The position numbers were made by a program, and so were the translations under genes. Below the pieces are notes generated by a model. The model was not told the origin of the DNA. It made no database searches and saw nothing but the letters and a program-made list of their open reading frames with translations. This document shows positions 8,264 to 17,293 of a stretch of 64,000 nt of DNA, piece by piece (the first letter of the stretch is position 1; each line of letters opens with the position of its first letter). The stretch lies in the NCBI RefSeq assembly GCF_009904105.1, contig NZ_JAAABJ010000595.1:1-64000 (forward strand). The letters run 5' to 3'. This DNA comes from Elizabethkingia argenteiflava (GTDB lineage Bacteria; Bacteroidota; Bacteroidia; Flavobacteriales; Weeksellaceae).

Positions 8264-10318
8264 TTATGGGTAAACGCGTTTATAATTGGTCATAGCTTCG
8301 TTTACCAAATTTCGGATAGGTTGCTTTATGGGGGCTGGGTAATAGTAAATATTAAATTCAGCCGGAAGATTCGAATATTTTTGTTGAAGTTGGTATTGTT
8401 TTATTGATGTATCCGCAGAGATAATGGTTAAATAATTATCCTTGATGTATCCCAAATCTTGTTGTGAAGCAATATAGGCCCTTGGGATATAGTTGGGCTT
8501 CATTACATCTCGACCTAAAAACACATCAGGATGACTAAAATTTAAGAGCCCCCAAAGGGTAGGCATTAGGTCGATTTGAGACATAAGGGTGTTAAAGTGT
8601 TGAGCAGGTATAGAACCATCGGGTGAATAGATCATAGCCGGAATACGGTAGCCCTCTACAGATAGTTCCGACTTTCCTGTAGTATAACTACAGTGGTCGG
8701 CAACAATTACAAATACCGTATTATTATACCATTTTTGCCGTTTCGCCATCTCAAAAAACTTGCGAAGAGAATAGTCGGTATATTTCACTCCCCCCTCGCG
8801 TGACTTGGCTGTACTCGGGATCTCAATTTTACCATCTGGATAAGTGAAGGGCCTATGGTTGCTCGCTGTCATCCAGTGGTTGAAAAAGGGTTTTCCGCTA
8901 TCCGCTTCCCCGTTCATAATTTGAATGGCTTTTCTAGCCATATCCTCATCAGAAATCCCCCAAGTATTGGCAAAGGAGATCTCATGGGGTCTAAAACTTT
9001 CAGGTCCTACAACATCGTATCCGTTTTTTCTAAAAAAATCCTGCATATTATCAAAGCCGTTATAGCCTCCGTATAGATATTTTATAAGATAGCCTTTGGA
9101 CTTAAAAACACCTCCAGAGGTATTCTTATTGCTGCTATTTTTTCGTTTTACAATGCTCTCTTCAACTGTAGGGGGAATATTTAAGGTGAGGGCCTCTAAT
9201 CCGTATACGGAGCGGATACCGGTAGCATACATATTAGTAAACAGGAGACTTTTTTGCGCCAGGCTATCTAAGAAAGGAGTGAGGTTTTGAGTGTTTCCAT
9301 AATGTGCTAAGAAGCTCGCGGATATACTTTTTACGGAGATTAAAACCACATTTTTATGTTGTTCTTCGGCCTCTCCTTTTATAATCTTGGGTGGATTTGG
9401 AGGTGGGGCCTGAGACACAAATTGATAAGTTTGTGACGAAGCAAGGGTAGGAGAATTAAAATCATTGGTATTATTGTTATGAATAAAAGTCTGATAAAGT
9501 TTATATAATCCATTCGCTTCGATTTCTCTATAAAAATTATTAGGATGCTTGGATTGCCCCATAAACGAAATTAAAAACAAGCCAATAAGCACTGCCGAAA
9601 TGATATATGGAAAAATTAATTTCAACTTTTGTTGGAAGGTTGGCAATTGTATAAGATTATCTTTTGTTTTATCATAAATTATCCAAGTGAGACATAGGGA
9701 TATAGGGATTATGACAGAGAGTAATATTGAAATGGGATAAGACTCTAATATATTTCCAATCAGTAGTTTGAAGTTTTGAATATAATCTAAGGCGATAAAA
9801 TTATAACGCGTTCCAAATTCATTCCAGAACAAAAATTCGCCTACGGCATTCAGTAGAATGAAGAAAATATAAAAAAATATAATAAAAAAATATATGGTAT
9901 TTCTAACAATGAATCTACTCGTATTAGAGTATAATAATAAGGCGAATATTAAGGTTTTAATACTTAATAATATGATGATTATAGCATATAGATTTCCATG
10001 TTCTCGAAAAATTCTGATGGGATAAAAAATACAGTATAAAGTCGTAAAAATTAATATTGCTAAAATTATTCCCCCCCAAGGGTGGTAGTATTTGGTATTG
10101 GAGATAAAAGTTAAGTACAAGACAAATAAAGAACTAAGTAAAACAAAGATGAGCGCATCATTGATAAAACCTATAAGAGACATTTGAGTACCCTCCAGTA
10201 TGCTAAATCTACTGGTGGTAAGGGGATGAAAAATAAAAATAAATCTTAAAATAAAAGAAATTAATATATAGAAAGCCCCCAAATAGATAAAAGGCTGTAA
10301 TCTTTTGAGATACATCAT
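8264..10318 (-). CDS. LtaS-like membrane protein with sulfatase-fold outer domain
   Basis: About 684 residues: five hydrophobic membrane segments in the first 260 or so residues, then an alkaline-phosphatase/sulfatase-fold domain like that of lipoteichoic-acid synthases and phosphoethanolamine transferases. Family segments seen include LTPFLDSLAQKSLLFTNMYA, a SNHRPFTYPDG motif and the metal-site VIVADHC. Two positions depart from the family as I know it: the metal-binding Glu after VVLI is Lys (VVLISVKSIS), and the nucleophile region reads GIRSVYGLEA, with Ser where Thr is usual. Gram-negative Bacteroidota have no lipoteichoic acid, so the substrate is open. I begin at the ATG at 10318; an in-frame TTG lies at 10360. 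Confidence 0.8.
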   Translation of the reverse strand: MMYLKRLQPFIYLGAFYILISFILRFIFIFHPLTTSRFSILEGTQMSLIGFINDALIFVLLSSLFVLYLTFISNTKYYHPWGGIILAILIFTTLYCIFYPIRIFREHGNLYAIIIILLSIKTLIFALLLYSNTSRFIVRNTIYFFIIFFYIFFILLNAVGEFLFWNEFGTRYNFIALDYIQNFKLLIGNILESYPISILLSVIIPISLCLTWIIYDKTKDNLIQLPTFQQKLKLIFPYIISAVLIGLFLISFMGQSKHPNNFYREIEANGLYKLYQTFIHNNNTNDFNSPTLASSQTYQFVSQAPPPNPPKIIKGEAEEQHKNVVLISVKSISASFLAHYGNTQNLTPFLDSLAQKSLLFTNMYATGIRSVYGLEALTLNIPPTVEESIVKRKNSSNKNTSGGVFKSKGYLIKYLYGGYNGFDNMQDFFRKNGYDVVGPESFRPHEISFANTWGISDEDMARKAIQIMNGEADSGKPFFNHWMTASNHRPFTYPDGKIEIPSTAKSREGGVKYTDYSLRKFFEMAKRQKWYNNTVFVIVADHCSYTTGKSELSVEGYRIPAMIYSPDGSIPAQHFNTLMSQIDLMPTLWGLLNFSHPDVFLGRDVMKPNYIPRAYIASQQDLGYIKDNYLTIISADTSIKQYQLQQKYSNLPAEFNIYYYPAPIKQPIRNLVNEAMTNYKRVYP

Positions 10319-10384
10319 CGGAAATTTTTTCAAAAAAATTAAACAAAAAGAATAGCTCAAATACCGCTTTGAGTAGGATAGCCT

Positions 10385-10768
10385 TTATTTGAGTATAAAT
10401 TTTACTGGTTTGAAATATTCGGTGGAGTCAATTTTAAAAATCACACCATTTCCGTAAAAGCTCTGTTGAGGTGTATAATCGTGTATTCTCCTAGTCTCAG
10501 CAATTAAATTAATGTGGTAAGTACTATTTTCCTTGTCTGAAGGTTTAATTTCTTGTCTAATTCTGTTGAGGGTAACAGCAATAGGATCCATCCCTTTTCC
10601 CGTCGTATTAAATACCACCTCATAACCTTTTTCGTCTCGTATATTATAAATTTTATAGGAGGCGTTTTTTATTGATTTGGTTTTCTGGAGGCTATTGCTC
10701 TTACAGGAAATGCAGGGGAGCGACAATAAGTTTGTAAAAAACAAACTATATATTAATATGTTTTTCAT
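10385..10768 (-). CDS. Small lipoprotein, unknown function
   Basis: A 127-residue product that begins MKNILIYSLFF and has a lipoprotein signal with cysteines in LSLPCISCKS, so it is probably anchored to a membrane by a lipid. The mature part is polar, with no domain I recognise. The start at 10768 is 28 bases after a -7 box; an in-frame TTG at 10798 is part of that box and is rejected. It lies upstream of the LtaS-like gene on the same strand with a 66-base gap to the start at 10318, and is divergent from the S41 peptidase pair. Confidence 0.7.
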   Translation of the reverse strand: MKNILIYSLFFTNLLSLPCISCKSNSLQKTKSIKNASYKIYNIRDEKGYEVVFNTTGKGMDPIAVTLNRIRQEIKPSDKENSTYHINLIAETRRIHDYTPQQSFYGNGVIFKIDSTEYFKPVKFILK

Positions 10769-10795
10769 ATATTTAATATTAAATGATTGGTTAAA

Positions 10796-10803
10796 CAAAC
10801 TTA
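10796..10803 (-). promoter_or_regulatory. -7 box for the small lipoprotein gene
   Basis: Read leftward: TAAGTTTG, exact TAnnTTTG. It lies inside the short divergent region (10769-10813) shared with the S41 peptidase genes. Confidence 0.55.
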
Positions 10804-10813
10804 ATAAATTAAA

Positions 10814-12316
10814 ATGAAATTTTTAAATAAATTACTATTTGTTATTGTTACGGGCTTTACTTGTATAATTTCATGTAATAGGGATTTTGAAGCTTCACAT
10901 ATTATAGAGCCTAAAAATGTAAAGCCTGAAAATGAATTTGTATGGAAAGCGCTAAATTCATGGTATTACTGGCAAGAAAAGGTACCGAATCTTGCAGATA
11001 ATTTTAAAGGATCTCCTCAGTACGTAAATTTTTTAGCCTCTAAAAATCCATCTGATTTATTTAATGCCTTGCTATATACTCAGGATATTGATCGGTTTTC
11101 TTGGATTATACCCAATATTTACCAGAATTATAGAAGTACTGGTTTGGACTACAGTGTATACCCCAAAGGAAGGAAACAAAACGATTATATAGGCATTGTA
11201 AACTACGTAGTACCCGATTCTCCAGCTGCCCATGCAGGAATAAAAAGGGGAGATGTGATTACAAAAGTCAATGGAAATATGCTCAGCCTTTCTAATTCAA
11301 AAGAATTGGCAGGAGAGCATGTTAAACTTAGCATTGCCAGACGGGTAAGCGTTTCCCAAGATGCTGTTGTGACTTCTGAAGAAACCGATTACAGCCTTTC
11401 GGGAATAGATTTACAAGAAAACCCTGTGGCTTTTCATAAGAGCCTGAATTTTGGAGGTAAGAAAATAGGTTATTTAGTATACAATAGTTTTGAAGAAGAC
11501 TACCATCAAGCCTTAAATAATGCATTTGGAGATCTGAAAAGGGAGGGTGTAACAGATCTTATACTAGATTTACGGTACAATGGAGGAGGTTCAATAGAAA
11601 CCGCTGTCAGGCTTGGACAAATGGTAACAGGACAATTTACGGGCAGTCCTTATGTAAGTATTGAGTTCAATAAAAAGCATCAGGACTATAATACTACGGA
11701 GCGATTTAAGGATACGATAAGAATGTATTACCCTTATAAGGATAGAATAATCGATAAAGGAAATGCGAAAATTAATAGTTTAGGGCTTAACCAAGTCTAT
11801 ATACTTACCAGTGGCGGGACGGCATCTGCCAGTGAGCTAACGATACAGTCCCTCAAAGCCTATATTAAAGTGGTGACGATAGGCAACGAAACCTACGGCA
11901 AATTTTTTGGGTCCCACACTTTGTTTGATTCTCCCAACACTGATTATCTCTCTAAGAATGATAGAAATCAATCCCATAATTGGGCCCTACAACCCATTAC
12001 TTTTGCTTATTATAATAGTAAGCATTGGCAGAACCCTATTAAGGGTGGTTTGAAGGTGGATTATGAAATTAATCCGGCAGATTATTTTGGTAGACTTAAA
12101 GAGTTTGGAGAGCTTTCCGATCCAGCTCTGGCAAAAGCAGTAGAACTCATCACCGGACAGAAATATACTATGGAAAATAGGAAAGCGATAGCATCTAGGA
12201 GGGATAACACGAACTATTCTGCTTTTAAAATTACTAAATTTGGAGGCAGCAGAAAAACTTTTATGCCGCTGGGTACAGAAGTTTATACTTATCCTCGGTT
12301 GAATAAAAAAAGTTAA
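10814..12316 (+). CDS. S41-family serine peptidase, lipoprotein (first of a tandem pair)
   Basis: A 500-residue carboxy-terminal-processing-type peptidase. The signal ends in a lipobox (TCIISC, Cys at about residue 21), so it is likely a lipoprotein acting outside the cytoplasm. Order: an N-terminal domain with FVWKALNSWYYWQEKVPNLA, a PDZ domain with NYVVPDSPAAHAGIKRGDV near residue 135, and the S41 catalytic domain with LILDLRYNGGGS near 248, the nucleophile region GGTASASELT near 335, and the Lys region ETYGKFFGS. The Ser-Lys pair of the family is therefore intact. The second copy follows after 31 bases, and the two are most likely one operon from a recent or lineage-specific duplication. 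Confidence 0.9.
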   Translation: MKFLNKLLFVIVTGFTCIISCNRDFEASHIIEPKNVKPENEFVWKALNSWYYWQEKVPNLADNFKGSPQYVNFLASKNPSDLFNALLYTQDIDRFSWIIPNIYQNYRSTGLDYSVYPKGRKQNDYIGIVNYVVPDSPAAHAGIKRGDVITKVNGNMLSLSNSKELAGEHVKLSIARRVSVSQDAVVTSEETDYSLSGIDLQENPVAFHKSLNFGGKKIGYLVYNSFEEDYHQALNNAFGDLKREGVTDLILDLRYNGGGSIETAVRLGQMVTGQFTGSPYVSIEFNKKHQDYNTTERFKDTIRMYYPYKDRIIDKGNAKINSLGLNQVYILTSGGTASASELTIQSLKAYIKVVTIGNETYGKFFGSHTLFDSPNTDYLSKNDRNQSHNWALQPITFAYYNSKHWQNPIKGGLKVDYEINPADYFGRLKEFGELSDPALAKAVELITGQKYTMENRKAIASRRDNTNYSAFKITKFGGSRKTFMPLGTEVYTYPRLNKKS

Positions 12317-12347
12317 ATTAGAGTACGATAATATTACAATCTATTAT

Positions 12348-13880
12348 ATGAAAAAACTACATAGCTTATTATTTATTTCTTTATGCGGGCTATTGGTGAC
12401 CTCCTGTGCCAGGGATACGATAACTCCTGAACCGTCAGGAAGCACTTCGGCTGTGAGACCGGAAAATGATTTTATATGGAAAGGTCTTAATTCTTGGTAT
12501 TATTGGCAGAAAGAAGTACCTAACTTAGCCGACGGCTTTAATAAAAGGGAACAATACGCTTCCTTTATCAATTCGCTCATGCCCGACGATTTATTCTATA
12601 GCTTACTTTATCATTATCCTAAGAACGATCGTTTTTCATGGATTGAAAGGGATGGCATTATACGAGCGTTTAAGGTTAATCAGAATGCCGTAAATAAAAG
12701 TTCAGGCTTAAACTATACACTTTTTAATATATCAAATAGAAACCGCTATTTAGCCTTGGTTAATTATGTGGTTCCTAATTCTCCGGCTGCAAAAGCTGGT
12801 ATCCGAAGAGGGGATGTTCTTACCAGAGTAAATGGTAGTGATATCACATCGTATGTAGAATTGGAGAGTGAAGGAGCAAGCATCAGCGTGCAGAGTAGCA
12901 GTAGAGACGATCAGAATAAAATTGTATTAGGAGAGGAAAGGGTGGTGAGTTTACGCCATGCTGAAATCAATGAAAATCCTGTCGCTTTTTATCGGGTATT
13001 TCATGAAGGGGGGAGGCGTATCTCATATTTGGTATACAATAGTTTTAAAGCGGACTTTAACGGAGAGTTGAACGCTATATTTGGAAAGATGAAACAGCAG
13101 GGGGTTACGGATTTGATTTTGGACCTTAGGTATAATGGTGGAGGATCCGTGAATACTGCTGTAGCATTAGGGCAGATGATCCTCGGTAAGCGAGGACAGC
13201 CATATGTTTATATTGAATACAATAAAAAACACTCCTCCCTAAATGGATCGGAAACATTAAAGGATCAAATAGAGATTTACCAGAAAGGCAATGTTGATAA
13301 AGAGATCGGAAAGGAAAGGATCAACGTGCTAGGCAATCTGAATAAAGTATACGTTCTCACCACCCAGGCTACGGCTTCTGCTAGTGAATTAACCATAGAT
13401 GCATTAAAGCCGTATGTATCAGTGACCAGTATTGGTGAACCTACCTTTGGGAAGTTTGTAGGGTCCATTACTTTATATGATGATCCGAGGTCAGACTATA
13501 CTAATTTTCAAAATAGAAATCCACGGCATAATTGGAAAATGCAACCCATTGTTTTTGCTTATTGGAACTCCAGGAAGGATCCGCATCCAGCCCCTAGCTC
13601 GGGTAATGTATATGGGGGAATACGTCCCGATATTCTTGTTGAACATAAAGATGATTTTGGGAGAATAAAAGAATTTGGAAATCTTTCAGACCCTGGATTG
13701 GCTAAGGCCTTTGAGCTTATTACCCACAGGAAGTATAGCGATCCTCCGAGTATACAGGCCTCTGTAAAAAAAAGGCAATGGAAGGAGACGATTCCTTTTT
13801 CTTTAAAATTTGTGGGGACCAACAAAACACTTAATCCTTTAGGAACAGACGCATATTTGGATGTACAACACCAAAAATAA
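12348..13880 (+). CDS. S41-family serine peptidase, lipoprotein (second of a tandem pair)
   Basis: A 510-residue paralogue of the preceding gene with the same layout: lipobox LVTSCA at about residue 20, N-terminal domain with FIWKGLNSWYYWQKEVPNLA, PDZ domain with NYVVPNSPAAKAGIRRGDV, and an S41 domain with LILDLRYNGGGS, ATASASELT (nucleophile Ser) and PTFGKFVGS (Lys). The copies align along their whole length but differ at many positions, and this one carries insertions in the PDZ-proximal region (about residues 100-125), so they have had time to specialise. A strong terminator follows directly. Confidence 0.9.
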   Translation: MKKLHSLLFISLCGLLVTSCARDTITPEPSGSTSAVRPENDFIWKGLNSWYYWQKEVPNLADGFNKREQYASFINSLMPDDLFYSLLYHYPKNDRFSWIERDGIIRAFKVNQNAVNKSSGLNYTLFNISNRNRYLALVNYVVPNSPAAKAGIRRGDVLTRVNGSDITSYVELESEGASISVQSSSRDDQNKIVLGEERVVSLRHAEINENPVAFYRVFHEGGRRISYLVYNSFKADFNGELNAIFGKMKQQGVTDLILDLRYNGGGSVNTAVALGQMILGKRGQPYVYIEYNKKHSSLNGSETLKDQIEIYQKGNVDKEIGKERINVLGNLNKVYVLTTQATASASELTIDALKPYVSVTSIGEPTFGKFVGSITLYDDPRSDYTNFQNRNPRHNWKMQPIVFAYWNSRKDPHPAPSSGNVYGGIRPDILVEHKDDFGRIKEFGNLSDPGLAKAFELITHRKYSDPPSIQASVKKRQWKETIPFSLKFVGTNKTLNPLGTDAYLDVQHQK

Positions 13881-13913
13881 AAAAAAAGACCTCTATATAG
13901 AGGTCTTTTTTTT
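13881..13913. terminator. Bidirectional terminator after the S41 pair
   Basis: A near-perfect palindrome: A run, GACCTCTA, TATAGAGGTC, T run. It serves the S41 genes rightward and ribH leftward, since ribH ends at 13926. Confidence 0.92.
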
Positions 13914-13925
13914 AGCATTTTAATT

Positions 13926-14414
13926 TTAGGCTTTTATTTTCTTTTTAAACTCACTCATGTGTAATGCTGTAACCGCCGCCTCAACGCCTTTGTTACCTAA
14001 TGCTCCACCACTACGAGCAATAGACTGTTCCTTATTGTCGTCGGTGAGGAGACAAAAAATGGCAGGGGTATCGGTGAGGAGATTAACATCTTTAACTCCT
14101 TGAGTAACCCCAGAGCATACATAATCAAAATGAGGCGTTTCTCCACGAATAACACATCCTATAACGATAACGGCATCATAGCGGTTAGTTTTAGCCAATT
14201 GCATACTTGCATAGCTGAGTTCAAAAGCTCCGGGAACCGAAAAAACATGGATATTCTCTTCCTTCACACCTTCTTTCTTTAGGGTATCAATGGCTCCATC
14301 TCTTAGATTATGGGTTACGAAGTTATTCCACTCGGAAACAACAATGCCGATTATCATATCATCGGCATTACTTATATCAAGCGGCTTATACGCTGATAGA
14401 TCAGTTGTTGACAT
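13926..14414 (-). CDS. ribH: 6,7-dimethyl-8-ribityllumazine synthase
   Basis: RibH condenses 5-amino-6-ribitylamino-uracil with 3,4-dihydroxy-2-butanone 4-phosphate, the penultimate step of riboflavin synthesis, as an icosahedral or pentameric cytoplasmic enzyme. The 162-residue product has VSEWNNFVT near residue 27, VPGAFELSYA near 60, the GCVIRGETPHFDYV active-site segment near 86, and the GGALGNKGVEAA segment near 135. It follows the TPR gene with 11 bases between, so the two are co-transcribed. No other riboflavin gene is here. Confidence 0.96.
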   Translation of the reverse strand: MSTTDLSAYKPLDISNADDMIIGIVVSEWNNFVTHNLRDGAIDTLKKEGVKEENIHVFSVPGAFELSYASMQLAKTNRYDAVIVIGCVIRGETPHFDYVCSGVTQGVKDVNLLTDTPAIFCLLTDDNKEQSIARSGGALGNKGVEAAVTALHMSEFKKKIKA

Positions 14415-14425
14415 TTATTATATCT

Positions 14426-15115
14426 TTAATACTGGTTTACCATTTCAATGTAAGCATCTGAAGCCCCTCCGTCAAAGTCTTTATATTTTTCTGCAATAGT
14501 AGAGAAATATTTTTTTGCGGCCTCCTGCTTTTTCAAAGCTAGCGATAAAATTCCAGCTTTACTTGTAAAGTAGTAGGAGGTATAGGCATCATCTGAGGAA
14601 CTTATCGCTTTATCAAACTGAGAAAGCGCCTCTTCTCCTTTATTAAGATTAGCAAGGCAATCGCCCATCAAGCCATATTTTAAAGCCATAAGAATCTTAT
14701 TAGAGGAGGTAAAATGATCCATCATATCATATGCTTTTTGATAATTTCCTTTTTTAAATTCCAAAATAGCAGCGTTATATGCGGCTAATTTACCTACTTT
14801 AGTCCCAGAATATTCATTATAAGTTCCTACAAAACCGGGATTCGCCGGAGATTTACCACCCAAAGCCAAGTCTTCCTTCCCAAGGCTCAGATTTTTCTGT
14901 GCTGCTAGGAACTCGGTTGTAGCTTCTGTGTTTTTCGGTCCTGTGATGAATTGGTCATACGCAAAATAGCCTAGAATGGCCAAGAGTATAACACCTAAAG
15001 CGATGCCTATCTGCTTAGCATATCTTTCAATAAACCTTTCAGAATTTAAATTTTTTTTATCTAAATCTTGGAAAAATTCTACAGTCTCTTTTCCGCCGTT
15101 ATTTTTTTTATTCAT
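14426..15115 (-). CDS. Membrane-anchored TPR protein (YfgM-like)
   Basis: A 229-residue protein with a charged N-terminus, one membrane segment at about residues 36-54 (IGIALGVILLAILGYFAY), and a C-terminal part with tetratricopeptide-type helices (LKYGLMGDCLANLNKGEEALSQF region). This layout matches the YfgM/DUF2659-like group; YfgM in enterobacteria works with periplasmic chaperones near the Sec translocon, which may or may not apply here. It is the first gene of a pair with ribH and has a full Bacteroidota promoter directly upstream. Confidence 0.75.
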   Translation of the reverse strand: MNKKNNGGKETVEFFQDLDKKNLNSERFIERYAKQIGIALGVILLAILGYFAYDQFITGPKNTEATTEFLAAQKNLSLGKEDLALGGKSPANPGFVGTYNEYSGTKVGKLAAYNAAILEFKKGNYQKAYDMMDHFTSSNKILMALKYGLMGDCLANLNKGEEALSQFDKAISSSDDAYTSYYFTSKAGILSLALKKQEAAKKYFSTIAEKYKDFDGGASDAYIEMVNQY

Positions 15116-15135
15116 TTTCTGATTTTAATGAATTG

Positions 15136-15166
15136 CAAATTTAATATTTCCTTGTTGATATGCAAA
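15136..15166 (-). promoter_or_regulatory. Complete -33/-7 promoter for the TPR-ribH operon
   Basis: Read leftward: TTTG at 15166-15163, a 19-base spacer, and TAAATTTG at 15143-15136. Both elements and the spacing match the Bacteroidota primary sigma factor consensus. The ATG at 15115 lies 20 bases beyond. Confidence 0.75.
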
Positions 15167-15181
15167 AAAATATATGCCTGC

Positions 15182-15718
15182 TTAGTAGGAAAGAATTTTA
15201 TAGATCTCAGCATTGTAAGATTTTAACCTTTCGCTTCCCTTTAGATCTTCCAAGCTTATTAAGAAACTGAATTGAGAAACGCAGGCCCCTTGGCTTTCTA
15301 CTAATTTTGCTGCGGCCTCTGTGGTCCCTCCTGTAGCAAGCAAATCGTCATGAATAAGCACTTTCTGCCCAGGTTTTAGCTGTCCTGCTTTCATCTCAAT
15401 TTCAGAAGAGCCATATTCCAGATCATAGCCTTGCGAAATAAAAGGAGGGGGGAGTTTCCCTTTTTTTCTGATGAGGATAAAAGGCACTTCCAATTTTGCT
15501 GCCAGCGCGATGCCGAATAGGAAGCCGCGACTTTCTATACCGCAAATTACATCTATTTTATTCCGACTAAAATGAGCCAATTCATCAATGACCTCTTTAT
15601 ATAAAGTTGGGTCTAGGAAAATGGGACTAATATCCTTGAATTGAATTCCAGGTTTTGGAAAATCTGGAATGTTTTGAATAGTTGCTTCTAACTTTTGGAC
15701 TAAGTTTTTAGATGTCAT
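15182..15718 (-). CDS. apt: Adenine phosphoribosyltransferase
   Basis: Apt salvages adenine by joining it to PRPP to give AMP. The 178-residue product has the expected length, FPKPGIQFKDISP near residue 20 (the adenine-side loop), IESRGFLFG near 62 and the PRPP-binding motif VLIHDDLLATGGT near 120. I start it at the ATG at 15718 (MTSKNLVQKL); the upstream in-frame ATG at 15769 would run into the end of the preceding lipoprotein gene, which stops at 15726, and adds residues foreign to the family. Seven bases separate the two genes, so they are probably one transcript. Confidence 0.95.
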   Translation of the reverse strand: MTSKNLVQKLEATIQNIPDFPKPGIQFKDISPIFLDPTLYKEVIDELAHFSRNKIDVICGIESRGFLFGIALAAKLEVPFILIRKKGKLPPPFISQGYDLEYGSSEIEMKAGQLKPGQKVLIHDDLLATGGTTEAAAKLVESQGACVSQFSFLISLEDLKGSERLKSYNAEIYKILSY

Positions 15719-15725
15719 TTTTTTA

Positions 15726-16883
15726 TTATTTCGTTGTATTGATTTTATAACCTGTAATTTTCCAGCCATCTGCAGAAGCTTTTAGGCTATAGGTTACATT
15801 GAGATCTGTAGTGTGGCCAGCCTGATCGCTCACCGTATAATTAGCTTCCACATTCGCTTGATCGGTGGTCTTACTAATCGTATTAAGAGATTGTATACTA
15901 ATCGATTTTACTGCTCCAAATCCAGAGTTAGTATTGGAAAAGTTTTCATAGGATTCCCATTTTGGATTGTTGGACATATCATAGGCTGCTTTTAGATTTT
16001 TATTGCTAATATTTCCTATAAATCTCGATACCGTTGTTTTCGGATCTTCAGTCAGCACTGCTGTACCATCAGCTGTAACCATGGCACCCTCATTCGAACT
16101 GGACGGAATTTCGGTAGTGCTAGCAAGGCTAGGGCCTGTGATAATAGGCTTTAAGGCTTTTGTATTAAGACTAATATCCGTTTTAGTGGTTTGTAAAGTT
16201 TTTTTAGCGGTTTTTACTCTTACTTTTACATCAATGCTATTATTGATCAATTTATCGACAGGAATATTGCTGATTTTCAGGTAAAAACCTTTAAATTTAT
16301 TATTGATCATTAGATTTTTAGAGGTGGATATTTTCGTTCCTCCACTCGAAACTTCCATGATGGTCTCCAGAGCTGCATTGCTAAACTCTATTTTATCACC
16401 CTTCTCATCTACAAGACGAGGGATAATCATTAAGGCCGTAGGACCTATAATAGAGTCCACACTAGCTGGTTGAATAGAAAGACTAAGTGCCGAAGCTTTA
16501 ACATCGTTAGGATCGATTTCTGTGGGTTTACTATCCGAAAAAATGTCTAACCCTCCTAAGGAAGGAGGTGTTGTACTAGACCATTCTATTCCATGTTTTT
16601 GGGCAATGCTATCGGCCAATGCAAAAATTTGTACTACATTTTTTCCATTCAGAATCTGCGCAGCAGTTTCCATCTGATTAATATCTCCCTCTGTATTGGT
16701 GCCAAATTTTTTAATGATATAGAGGGCTTCATTAAATTTTATTTGTTTGATGGTGTTTAAGTTAGAAGCCATATCATTAATGCTGCGCTGAAAAGACCTC
16801 AGTGAAGAGCCATCCACTTTGCTTTTTTTACAGCTTATCATCATGAAAAAGGATAATAAGAAAAGATATTTAAAGTATCTCAT
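15726..16883 (-). CDS. Lipoprotein, unknown function
   Basis: A 385-residue product that begins MRYFKYLFLLSFF with lipobox MISCKK, so it is likely a lipoprotein. The mature part is rich in Ser, Thr, Asn and Lys; residues 60-270 show no domain I know, and the last 100 residues (from about SRFIGNISNKNLKAAYDM to DGWKITGYKI) resemble the NTF2-like DUF4878-type fold in pattern, which is inference only. The ATG at 16883 lies 15 bases beyond a -7 box; the in-frame TTG at 16901 is part of that box. It precedes apt. Confidence 0.7.
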   Translation of the reverse strand: MRYFKYLFLLSFFMMISCKKSKVDGSSLRSFQRSINDMASNLNTIKQIKFNEALYIIKKFGTNTEGDINQMETAAQILNGKNVVQIFALADSIAQKHGIEWSSTTPPSLGGLDIFSDSKPTEIDPNDVKASALSLSIQPASVDSIIGPTALMIIPRLVDEKGDKIEFSNAALETIMEVSSGGTKISTSKNLMINNKFKGFYLKISNIPVDKLINNSIDVKVRVKTAKKTLQTTKTDISLNTKALKPIITGPSLASTTEIPSSSNEGAMVTADGTAVLTEDPKTTVSRFIGNISNKNLKAAYDMSNNPKWESYENFSNTNSGFGAVKSISIQSLNTISKTTDQANVEANYTVSDQAGHTTDLNVTYSLKASADGWKITGYKINTTK

Positions 16884-16898
16884 AAAATTTAGTTTGTA

Positions 16899-16906
16899 CA
16901 AAATTA
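16899..16906 (-). promoter_or_regulatory. -7 box for the lipoprotein-apt operon
   Basis: Read leftward: TAATTTTG, exact TAnnTTTG. Its final TTG creates a false in-frame start codon for the lipoprotein gene. Confidence 0.6.
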
Positions 16907-17242
16907 TGAAAAAATACCGTCCTTAAATGAGGTTAATTTTTATTAGATGGGTTTTGCAAATTACACGATTGCTTATTATGGGTTATCCCGATCCAGACTA
17001 CTTCATTATCAGTGCTTAAATTGATAGATCATTTTACCAGAGCCATACAGTCCTGTTTTTTTTACCTTATAATATATGTGGGTTGAATTTTCTATTTCGG
17101 ACGATTCTTTATATAAATATGCTCTTGTAAAGAGGGGGGATGGTCTTATGCGGGGAATGCTTACTTAAGGTATAGAGAGATATTTTTGTACATGAGCAGG
17201 CTTAGAATTACGCTCATTTGGCTTATGAATCTTGCGCACAAA
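16907..17242. other. Intergenic stretch without a recognisable gene
   Basis: Between the lipoprotein promoter and the act operon terminator nothing gene-like is seen. A TAnnTTTG match lies at 17181-17188 on the plus strand but leads only into a 28-residue reading frame that runs through the terminator hairpin. Confidence 0.5.
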
Positions 17243-17270
17243 AAATCCCGCATTGATGAATACGGGATTT
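17243..17270 (-). terminator. Terminator of the act operon
   Basis: AAATCCCG pairs with CGGGATTT across a 12-base loop. Read leftward it is followed by further T residues and lies 24 bases beyond the actF stop. Confidence 0.88.
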
Positions 17271-17293
17271 ATATTTAATGATATCACCAGAAT

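Noticed and set aside
15719-15769. The longer form of Apt starting at 15769
   Set aside because: The extra residues overlap the upstream lipoprotein gene and are not part of the family N-terminus.
17192-17278. A 28-residue plus-strand reading frame behind a TATTTTTG box
   Set aside because: It runs through the act terminator hairpin, has no other sign of coding and no recognisable product.
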